Shown: one piece after another, positions 38,036-44,907 of the stretch
Layout of the letters: each line of letters opens with the position of its first letter
Position numbering within the stretch: position 1 is the first letter of the stretch
DNA from: Candidatus Accumulibacter contiguus
GTDB lineage: Bacteria; Pseudomonadota; Gammaproteobacteria; Burkholderiales; Rhodocyclaceae
Reading direction: 5' to 3'
Assembly (NCBI RefSeq): GCF_012940005.1
Contig: NZ_SPMX01000057.1
Span: 1 to 46,938 of the forward strand
Length of the DNA: 46,938 bases
Notes under the pieces: generated by a model
What the model saw: the letters and a program-made list of their open reading frames with translations, nothing else
Database searches by the model: none
What the model was told of the DNA's origin: nothing
Made by a program: the position numbers and the translations under genes

Positions 38036-38108
38036 CCTTGATCGTAATCAAGGACAGCGGGCCATTTTGCAAAAAATGGCCCATTTCATGGCCCATTGCG
38101 GGCCCATT
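38036..38108. promoter_or_regulatory. Operator or centromere-like array upstream of parA
   Basis: Three kinds of symmetric or repeated site are packed into 73 bases: an 18-bp inverted repeat CCTTGAT-CGTA-ATCAAGG (38036-38053); a perfect 10-bp inverted repeat GGGCCATTTT-GCAA-AAAATGGCCC (38059-38082); and three direct copies of GGCCCATT at 38078, 38090 and 38101, spaced 12 and 11 bases apart, about one helical turn. Type Ib partition cassettes carry repeated operator/centromere boxes at this position, bound by a ribbon-helix-helix protein; the downstream pair is of this kind. The function is inferred. Confidence 0.55.
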
Positions 38109-38113
38109 TCGGC

Positions 38114-38141
38114 TTGTCCGTTTTTCTCGCGATGGCATAAT
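38114..38141 (+). promoter_or_regulatory. Predicted parA promoter
   Basis: TTGTCC (38114-38119) and CATAAT (38136-38141) are spaced 16 bases apart, 49 bases before the parA ATG and directly after the GGCCCATT repeats, so a protein bound there would cover or abut the -35 site. Confidence 0.45.
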
Positions 38142-38190
38142 CGTGGGTTATGCGGATCACCATAAGAATGTTCCTTCAAAGGTACGATAA

Positions 38191-38858
38191 ATGTCTTTGT
38201 CATTAGGTCGGGTGATTGCTGTGGTTTCACAAAAGGGGGGGGGCTGGCAAAACCACGGTCGCCATGCAGCTCGGGGGGGGGGTTTCATGCCATTGGCGCT
38301 TCGGTGCTGCTGGTCGACCTGGACCCGCAGGAAAGCGCGCTGCGCTGGGCAGAATCGGCGCCCTTGCTCGACTCGGACCTGCAACTCGATGTCCGCAAGA
38401 TGTCTGGCCTGGAATTGATCAAGCATGTCGTGGAACTGCAGAGCGAGGCCGATTATGTCGTTCTCGACACCCCACCGTCGATCTACCATCCGTCTACGCT
38501 GGCCGCGCTGGCGGTGGCGCATCTGGCGATCGTACCGGCAGTACCGAGTCCAACCGACCTGTGGTCGACACGGGCGGTCGAGCGGCTGATTCTCAATCGC
38601 ATGGAGCAAAGCCATCGCCTGCACGGCTGCATTCTCCCCAACCGTGTGCAAAACACCGCTCTGGCTACGGATGTACTTGAACTGTTGCATGAATTTACCT
38701 TACCCATCCTCGATGCTATGCTCTGCCAGCGCAACGCGTATGCGCAAAGTGCGGTGGTCGGCGCGTCGGTTTTTCAACTGGCCTCTGGCGCCGACGCAGC
38801 GCAGGATGAAGTTCGCAAGCTGATCGCAGCCGTTCTTAAACAATTGGGAGAAAACTGA
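38191..38858 (+). CDS. ParA/ParF-like partition ATPase (two frame breaks)
   Basis: The gene reads through only if one G is removed from each of two runs, 38235-38243 and 38273-38282; then a 221-residue ParA-type ATPase results. Walker A is KGGAGKTT with the signature first Lys (residues 15-22), followed by LLVDLDPQESALRW, VVLDTPPS and VPAVPSPTDLWS. It has no N-terminal helix-turn-helix, which with its small size fits the type Ib (ParF/delta) class and also orphan ParAs that position cargos. AAAGG stands eight bases before ATG. The stop overlaps the next start as TGATG, so the two proteins are made together. The breaks are most likely homopolymer errors. Confidence 0.85.
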
Positions 38859-39502
38859 TGACTACACCCACACGTACTACCAGCAGCAACAAGACCGCTT
38901 TGCGCGCCAGTCTCAAGAAGGAAGACGAATCGCTCGCCGAGCGTCTGGTGGCAACCGACGTTGCGCTGGTCGTCCCGCCGGAGCCCGAAGCCGCTGTTGC
39001 GCCAGTAAGCCAGGCCGCAGCGGCGCCGCTGAGCAAGCCTGCAGACGAGGGGAAGCCGGCGGCCGTTGTGGAAGCTCCCGGCAAAGCCGCGAAAAATACG
39101 GCACCGGCAAAAACCAAGTCGGCAAAAGGAGCCGCTGCGGCGGCAAAGGCCAAGCCGGGCAGCAAGAAAGCCGCCGCCGCGGCCAAGCCGCAGGCCAAGG
39201 TCGAGGCCGCCGCCGAGGCAGGCAAGAAGACTGCCGGGCTGGAGGAAGCGCTGGAAAAGATCGAAAAGACGGCCAAGGAAAAGGGCGACAAACTCGTCCG
39301 TTACACGGTGGAATTGCTCAAGAGCGAAGAGGCGGCCATCGAGGCTGTGCGTGCCGAGTTGTCGAAGGCCGCGGGTTGGGCGGCCAGCAAGTCGGACATC
39401 CTGCGCGCCGCGGTGCGTCTGTTTGCCGAGCAGAAGATGGAGCAGATGAAAGCCTTGCTCGCCGCGGTGAGCGTTCCCGAGAAAGGCAAGAAGAAGGACT
39501 GA
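38858..39502 (+). CDS. Ribbon-helix-helix protein with H1-like Lys/Ala-rich region
   Basis: The 214-residue protein has three parts. Residues 1-50 are a polar, basic tail (NKTALRASLKKEDESLAERL). Residues 60-125 are Ala/Lys/Pro-rich, for example GAAAAAKAKPGSKKAAAAAK, like bacterial histone-H1-like proteins such as AlgP or the DNA-binding tail of PhaM. Residues 144-193 (KLVRYTVELLKSEEAAIEAV, then SKSDILRAAVRLFAEQ) fit a ribbon-helix-helix fold: a basic strand, a helix, a turn and a helix starting S-D-I-L-R. This would suit the centromere-binding partner of a type Ib ParA, with a flexible basic tail to stimulate the ATPase. Its start overlaps the parA stop. The RHH call is by pattern, not by profile search; a phasin-like helical protein is the alternative. 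Confidence 0.6.
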   Translation: MTTPTRTTSSNKTALRASLKKEDESLAERLVATDVALVVPPEPEAAVAPVSQAAAAPLSKPADEGKPAAVVEAPGKAAKNTAPAKTKSAKGAAAAAKAKPGSKKAAAAAKPQAKVEAAAEAGKKTAGLEEALEKIEKTAKEKGDKLVRYTVELLKSEEAAIEAVRAELSKAAGWAASKSDILRAAVRLFAEQKMEQMKALLAAVSVPEKGKKKD

Positions 39503-39650
39503 TCGACTGATCGAGCGTGGGGGGAATGGATCGTCCGAAGTTCCTTTCCCGCTGCGGCCAGCCTGCGCGATGCTGAGCCATTGCCCGAGTGGGTTTGTGA
39601 ATAAGTGAATAAGTGGTGCCGACAATCGATCGGCGTGTTTTGACTGAGAA

Positions 39651-39666
39651 CTGCTCCGACGAGCAG
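39651..39666. promoter_or_regulatory. Inverted repeat before the first DUF47 gene
   Basis: CTGCTC-CGAC-GAGCAG is a perfect 6-bp inverted repeat 18 bases before the start codon; a TTGACT (39640-39645) precedes it. Just upstream, GTGAATAA occurs twice in tandem (39597-39612). These may be promoter and operator of the phosphate cluster, but no known box is matched. Confidence 0.3.
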
Positions 39667-39684
39667 ATAACCAAGGGAGGTCGT

Positions 39685-40325
39685 ATGTTTAGTAGTCTGA
39701 TGCCGCAACGCCGGGAATTTTTTTGAACTTCTCGCGGCGCATTCCGAAAAGGTCGCTGCCGGGGCCAATGCAACCTTGCGCCTGATCAATGGCCTGGGCG
39801 ATGGCAGTGGCAACGCTGCGGCGCTGATCGCGGAAGTCAATCTCAACGAAAAAAAATGCCGATGAGATCAAGGCCAAGGTGATTGGTCGCCTGCACCAAT
39901 CCTTTACCACGCCGATCAACCGGGATCAGATCCATTCGCTGATCAGCGATCTCGACATGACGCTCAATGTCCTGCAATCGGTGGCCAACGCCATCGACAT
40001 GTACGGCATCAAGCAGTCGACGGTCGAAGCCCGCGAAATGGCTTCCTTGAGTGCCGATGCCTGTATGCGCCTCAACCGTGCAGTCGCGGCTTTGGGCGAC
40101 AAGGCGCGTGGTGAGGAAACACTGAACCTGTGCAAGGAAATCGAGGAAATCGAAACCAAGGCCGACCGGGTACAGCAGAAGGCGATCACCGAGCTTTTCA
40201 AGGAGGGGGCCAACGTCTGGCAGACGATGAAGATGCGGGAGTTCTACTCTCTGCAGGAATCCGTCCTCGATTGCTGCCAGGACGCGGCCAAAATGATCGA
40301 AGAGATCCTGATCGAGAACTCCTGA
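39685..40325 (+). CDS. DUF47 (PhoU-like) phosphate transport regulator, copy 1 (two frame breaks)
   Basis: DUF47 proteins are all-helical PhoU relatives that accompany and modulate PiT phosphate transporters. Removing one T from the run 39718-39724 and one A from 39849-39856 yields one protein of 212 residues: MFSSLMPQRREFFELLAAHS, then GANATLRLINGLGDG, NEKNADEIKAKVIGRLHQSF, TTPINRDQIHSLISDLD, and FYSLQESVLDCCQDAAKMIE. The PINR/D and H-x-S-F elements are typical of the family. AAGGGAGG lies four bases before ATG. Without the corrections the gene ends after 13 codons, so the 148-residue fragment from 39879 is what a gene finder would show. It precedes its transporter by 13 bases. Confidence 0.85.
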
Positions 40326-40338
40326 GAGGTAGCGCAAA

Positions 40339-41353
40339 ATGGAAGGCCTAAATATGAGCATCTGGACGCTGGGGCTGCTGATTGCAGTGGCTCTGGCGTT
40401 CGACTTCATGAACGGGTTTCATGACGGTGCCAACTCGATCTCGACGATTGTCGCCACCGGTGCCCTGACCCCCAAGCAGGCGGTGCTGTTCGCCGCATTC
40501 TTCAACTTCGCCGCACTGTGGGTATTCCAGCTCAAGGTGGCGGCGACGATCGGCAAGGGCACCGTCGACCCGAGTTTCGTCGATTATTACGTGATCTTCG
40601 GGGCTCTGGTCGGGGCGCTCGCCTGGAACATCATCACCTGGTATTACGGCATTCCGTCCTCGTCCTCGCACGCGCTGGTCGGTGGCCTGGTCGGTGCAAC
40701 GGTTGCCAAGGCCGGTTCGGGCGCGCCGATCGTCTGGGAGGGTTTCGGCAAGATCCTTGCCTTCATCATCATTTCGCCGCTGGTCGGGGTGATCATCGGC
40801 GGTCTGCTGATGGTGCTGGTATCGTGGATCTTCCGCAACAAGTCGCCGTATCAGGCCGGGAAATACTTCAAGAGCGGGCAATTGATCGCCGCCGCCGCGT
40901 ACAGCCTGGGCCACGGCGGCAACGATGCGCAAAAGACGATCGGCATCATCTGGCTGTTGCTGATCACTGCCGGCGTGGCAACCAAGGACGTGGCGACGTT
41001 GCCGACCTGGGTGATCTACTCGTGCTACTTCGCGATCGCCTGGGGGAACCTATCTGGGTGGCTGGCGCATCGTCAAGACGATGGGCACCAAGATCACCAA
41101 GCTCAATGCGGTCAGCGGTTCGTGCGCCTCGATGGGTGGTGCGATCACGCTCGGGCTGGCGACGCTCGGCGGCATTCCGGTGTCGACGACGCATACCATC
41201 ACCGGCGCGATCATCGGTGTCGGGGCAGCCACCGACGTCAAGGCGGTGCGCTGGGCGATCACCATGAACCTGCTCGTCGCCTGGGTGCTGACGATTCCTG
41301 CCGCCGGGCTGATTGCGGCGATCTTCTGGTACATAGGGACCAAGTTCCTGTAA
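40339..41353 (+). CDS. PiT-family inorganic phosphate transporter 1 (one frame break)
   Basis: PiT proteins import metal-phosphate with protons (low affinity, high capacity). The frame breaks at 41042-41048, where removing one base turns AWGNLSGW into AWGTYLGGWRIVKTMGTK and gives 337 residues with about ten membrane helices. Both internal signatures are canonical: FMNGFHDGANSISTIVATGA near the start and LGHGGNDAQKTIGIIW in the second half. ATG 40339 has GAGAGG upstream; ATG 40354 (MSIWTLGLL) with GGAAGG is as plausible. It sits between two DUF47 genes. In polyphosphate accumulators such carriers handle the large phosphate fluxes. Confidence 0.9.
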
Positions 41354-41401
41354 CCCACACAGGTGGGTGCTTGACGGAACGGGCGCCCCGGCAACGGGGC
41401 G
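41353..41401 (+). terminator. Two adjacent hairpins after pit 1
   Basis: ACCCAC-ACAG-GTGGGT (41353-41368) begins at the transporter's stop codon, and CGCCCCG-GCAA-CGGGGCG (41384-41401) follows. No T run comes after, so these may attenuate or protect mRNA ends rather than terminate fully. The second hairpin recurs at 42098-42119. Confidence 0.5.
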
Positions 41402-41437
41402 TCGCAGAACAACAGATGATTATCAAGGGAGTTATAT

Positions 41438-42074
41438 ATGTTACCCAAGCGAACCCAGTTTTTTGAGCTCCTCGAGGCACACAGCGAGCGGGTTCTGGCC
41501 GGTGCCAATTCCATGCTGCGCCTGATCAACGACCTCGGGGTCAGCGGGCAGGAGGTTGCCGCGCTGATCCAGGAAGTCAACATGAACGAAGCGAGTGCGG
41601 ACCAGATCAAGGCCGACCTGCTGCTGATGCTGCACAAGTCCTTCGTCACCCCGCTCAACCGTGACCAGGTCTACGAGCTGACGCTGGACATCGACCGGAT
41701 CATGAATGCGGTGCAGGATGTCGCGCAGGCGGTCGGCATCTACCACATCCATGAGGCCAATGCCGAGTCACGTGAACTCGCGTCGATGGCCGTCGATGCC
41801 TGCTCACGCCTGACGCGCGCCATCGCCGCCCTGAAGAAGAATGAGCGTAGCGAAGAGACCGTCAACCTCTGTGTCGAAATCGAGCGTATCGAAGAGAAAT
41901 CCGATGGGGTCATGCAGCGGGCGATCAAGGCCTTGTATGCGAACGAAGGAAATGAGCAGGCGGCCTTGCGGGCGCTGGCCTTGCAAGAATTCTATGCCTT
42001 GCAGGAAAAAAGTGCTTCGCACTTGCAAGGCCTCGGCCCAGATGGTCGAAGAGATCCTGCTCCAGAATGCCTGA
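41438..42074 (+). CDS. DUF47 (PhoU-like) phosphate transport regulator, copy 2 (one frame break)
   Basis: This is a close paralogue of copy 1: MLPKRTQFFELLEAHSERVL, GANSMLRLINDLG, NEASADQIKADLLLMLHKSF, TPLNRDQVYELTLDID. The frame breaks in six A at 42006-42011; with five, the end reads ALQEKVLRTCKASAQMVEEI and stops at 42074, giving 211 residues. Copies 1 and 2 align over their whole length, so they arose by duplication. The gene lies 84 bases after the first transporter and ends before a strong hairpin. Confidence 0.87.
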
Positions 42075-42097
42075 GACCTGACCTGCTCCGCGCGCGC

Positions 42098-42119
42098 AAC
42101 GCCCCGGCAACGGGGCGTT
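42098..42119 (+). terminator. Rho-independent terminator-like hairpin
   Basis: AACGCCCCG-GCAA-CGGGGCGTT forms a perfect 9-bp stem with a GNRA-type loop, followed by T-C-C-T-T-T, 23 bases after the DUF47 copy 2 stop. Confidence 0.65.
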
Positions 42120-42177
42120 TCCTTTGGCAATCGCCAGATTTCTTCACCTGCTTCAGCCGAGAACGCGGAGAACGCCC

Positions 42178-42858
42178 ATGTTACCCAGCAACCCGATGGC
42201 CGCCTTGTTCGGCAAGTCGCCGTTCAAACCGCTGCCGCAACACATGCGCATCGTGATCGAATGCGTCGAAGAAGTGCAGCCCTTGTTTCAGGCCCTGATT
42301 GACGACGATCAGGAGCAGCTTGAAGAACGCAAGAACCGCATCTTTGTCAAGGAGCGTGAGGCGGACGCGATGCGGAACGAGCTCTGTGAGCATTTGCCGA
42401 GAAGCATGCGCCAGGCGGCGGGCCGGCAGGATCTGCTCGAACTCCTGGCGGCGCAGGATGCCATTGCCGACACTGCGCAGGACATCGCCGGTTTGCTGGT
42501 GGAACGTAGGATGGAGGTATACCCGGGCATGGCCGAACCGCTGATGCGACTCGTGGCCCGCTGCATCGATACCTGCCGGCAGGCGCACATCGTCGTCGAG
42601 AAGCTTGGCGAGCTGCAGGAGGCCGGATTCCGTGGTCGCGAGGCCAGCCAGGTGGATGAGATGCTTGCTGAACTGGGGAACATGGAATCCGACACCGATT
42701 TGATGGGAATGGCGCTGGCCCGAGCCTTGTTCTCGGAGGAGGACAAGCTCAAGCCGGTGTCGGTGATGTTCTGGTACCAGTTGATCCAGTGGGTTGGCAA
42801 TCTGGCCGATTACGCGGAGAAGGTCGGAGATCGGCTGCGTTTGCTGATCACCCGCTGA
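42178..42858 (+). CDS. DUF47/TIGR00153-type phosphate transport regulator, copy 3
   Basis: The 226-residue helical protein belongs to the TIGR00153 branch of DUF47: MAALFGKSPFKPLPQHM, ECVEEVQPLFQALIDDD, RIFVKEREADAMRNELCEHL, QDAIADTAQDIAGLLVERR, and FWYQLIQWVGNLADYAEKVG. It is clearly diverged from copies 1 and 2 and stands just before the second transporter, so it is likely that transporter's partner. ATG 42178 has GCGGAG upstream; a longer in-frame start at 42124 would run through the terminator stem's neighbourhood and is less likely. No frame break is seen. Confidence 0.88.
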   Translation: MLPSNPMAALFGKSPFKPLPQHMRIVIECVEEVQPLFQALIDDDQEQLEERKNRIFVKEREADAMRNELCEHLPRSMRQAAGRQDLLELLAAQDAIADTAQDIAGLLVERRMEVYPGMAEPLMRLVARCIDTCRQAHIVVEKLGELQEAGFRGREASQVDEMLAELGNMESDTDLMGMALARALFSEEDKLKPVSVMFWYQLIQWVGNLADYAEKVGDRLRLLITR

Positions 42859-42980
42859 CGATCACAATTCAAGGAAGATTCCAGGAAGAAGGCCTGCCCG
42901 TTTTCGACTTCAACCATCCGAATTCCGGCTGCTCCGTTCGCATGTTCTGCAAGGGGGGATTCGCCAGCTAAGGCGGTAGT

Positions 42981-44249
42981 ATGGAAATCATCGATCAGTA
43001 TCAAACCTTGTTTTATGTCCTGGCCCTCGCCGGTGGTCTGTACATGACCTGGGGAATCGGCGCCAACGGCGTCGCCAGTGCCATGGGCACTTCAGTTGGT
43101 TCGGGTGCGATCACCGTCAGGCAGGCGCTCGTCCTGGCCGCGATCATGGAGTTCTGCGGTGCTTATCTGGCCGGCGGAGAGGTGGCCGACACGATTTCGA
43201 CAGGCATCATCGACGGCAGGCTCTTCGAACCGGTGCCGCATCTGTTGGTGCTCGGCATGATCGGGGCGCTGCTGGCGGCGGGGGTCTGGCTGATGGTCGC
43301 CAGCATGCGCGGCTGGCCAGTGGCGACGACGCATGCCCTCGTCGGCGCCGTGTGCGGGGTTGGCGTTGCGGCCCTCGGCGTGCATGCGGTGCATTGGGAA
43401 ATGATGGGCGAAATCGTTGCTAGCTGGTTCATCTCGCCGGTCCTGGGCGGTACGGTCGCCCTGCTGCTGACCATGAGCATCCGCAAGCTGATTTTCAATA
43501 CCGTCAACCCGATCGCCCGGGCGCGCAAGTGGGGTCCGATGTATGTCTTCCTGGTCGGCTGGATGGTTTCTCTGGTCACCATCAGCAAGGGCCTCAAGCA
43601 TCTGGACATTCATTTCGGCCTGTTCTCGGGTCAGATCCTTGCGATCGTGATCGGCGTCGTCCTGGCTCTTGCCGCCCGGCTGATGATGAACCGCATGCAA
43701 TTCGATGAGCATCTCGACAGGGCTTTTCAGCACGCCAGCGTCGAGAGGCTGTTCATTCCGCAGATGGTGTTCACCGGCGCGGCGATGGCCTACGCGCATG
43801 GTTCAAACGAAGTGGCCATTGGGATTGGCCCGATGGCTGCGGTGATTCAGATCCTGGTGACCAGGGAGGTGTCTGCCATCTCGCCAATCACGCCCTTCCT
43901 GTTGTTGATCGGCAGCTTCGGCATGGTTGCCGGTCTGGCCACCTACGGTTACAAGGTGATGGCCACCCTGGGCCACAAGATTACCGAGTTGACGCCAACC
44001 CGAGCCTATTGCGCCACCGTTGCCACTGCGTTCGTGACGGTGGCCGCTTCCGGCCTGGGCCTGCCGGTGTCCAGCACGCATATCGCGGTTGGTGCGGTGA
44101 TGGGTGTCGGCATTGCCCGCGGTATCGGCGCCCTGGACCTGCGTGTGGTCGGTGGCATCATCGTTTCCTGGTTCATTACCGTTCCGGTCGGGGCTCTTCT
44201 GGGGGCCAGCATTTTCCATCTCCTGAGAGCAGTATTTTCCATAGAATGA
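42981..44249 (+). CDS. PiT-family transporter 2 with atypical signatures
   Basis: The 422-residue protein has about eleven predicted membrane helices and the overall plan of PiT carriers: MTWGIGANGVASAMGTSVGS near the start, AYAHGSNEVAIGIGPMAAV in the second half, and GLPVSSTHIAVGAVMGVG. The usual signatures are G-A-N-D-V-A-N and H-G-S/A-N-D-V-A-N; here the first Asp is Gly and the second is Glu, and the following Asn residues are Ser and Ile. These Asp residues are central to transport in studied PiT proteins, so substrate or mechanism may differ. It follows DUF47 copy 3 by 122 bases, a gap with no gene. Frame and length are intact. Confidence 0.88.
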   Translation: MEIIDQYQTLFYVLALAGGLYMTWGIGANGVASAMGTSVGSGAITVRQALVLAAIMEFCGAYLAGGEVADTISTGIIDGRLFEPVPHLLVLGMIGALLAAGVWLMVASMRGWPVATTHALVGAVCGVGVAALGVHAVHWEMMGEIVASWFISPVLGGTVALLLTMSIRKLIFNTVNPIARARKWGPMYVFLVGWMVSLVTISKGLKHLDIHFGLFSGQILAIVIGVVLALAARLMMNRMQFDEHLDRAFQHASVERLFIPQMVFTGAAMAYAHGSNEVAIGIGPMAAVIQILVTREVSAISPITPFLLLIGSFGMVAGLATYGYKVMATLGHKITELTPTRAYCATVATAFVTVAASGLGLPVSSTHIAVGAVMGVGIARGIGALDLRVVGGIIVSWFITVPVGALLGASIFHLLRAVFSIE

Positions 44250-44291
44250 TCATGCCTCTTCCTGCTGGATATTTCCACTGAAACTGCAGCC

Positions 44292-44907
44292 ATGACGGAA
44301 CTGCCTACCCTGCCCATCGAATCGCTGCAGCACTTCAAGGGGATCGACTTCCCGGAGGACATTCGCTTTGGCCAGATTCTGGTGACTGGCCCGCCCGGTG
44401 CCGGCAAAAGCACCTTGATCGTGCGTCTCGGCGGCTGGTCGGAGGAGGGCTATCTGGATTTGGGCCGCAAGCATTGGTGGCGATCGGAAATTCTGTCGGT
44501 GCGACCGCGCGAGATCCATCTGGGACTTCCGTTTCAGGGCCTGGCCAACGCGGTGTCGGTCTTTGATGCCGAGTTCCTCGATCGCGACCCATTGCCACCC
44601 GTCGATTTCGATCGCATCGTCCTGCCGCCTCGCAAGCGTTATTTTTTTTTCGGTCGACTGGTATCGGCGCTATGTGTTTGAATTCCTGCTGCCACCTCCC
44701 GATCTGGTCTTTGAGCGCCGTGTCGAGCGGGCTCGCCACAGCACCCATCCGGTCGATGCGCAACTGAGCCTCGAGATTTGTACTGCCCAGCTTGCAGTTT
44801 TCCGCAGCGTTGCCGAGTTTCTGCACCGCAAGGGCTTCAAGGTGTATCTCCGTGAGGGGGCAGATGGCCACCCGAGACGTTTCCATGAGCCGCAGTCGCA
44901 GCCGTGA
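44292..44907 (+). CDS. P-loop NTPase of unknown function (one frame break)
   Basis: With one T removed from the nine T at 44642-44650, the protein has 204 residues. Walker A is ILVTGPPGAGKSTLIVRLGG (about residues 29-48); after it come YLDLGRKHWWRSE, LGLPFQGLANAVSVFD, and after the break VDWYRRYVFEFLLPPPDLVF and ERARHSTHPVD. This is kinase-like in layout but no family can be named. Its stop overlaps the next gene's GTG (GTGA), so the two are coupled. Its neighbour is a metallophosphoesterase, which raises the possibility of an opposing phosphorylation pair, or that both process nucleotides. Confidence 0.75.

Noticed and set aside
38078-38108. GGCCCATT repeats as a CRISPR array
   Set aside because: Units are 8 bases with 3- to 4-base gaps, far too short, and no cas gene is present.
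38191-38858. parA as a true pseudogene
   Set aside because: Two single-G corrections restore every ParA motif and the coupling to the next gene, and the same error type recurs through the window.
39597-39612. Tandem GTGAATAA as a Pho box
   Set aside because: It does not match the CTGTCAT-type 7-base direct repeats with 4-base spacing of PhoB sites.
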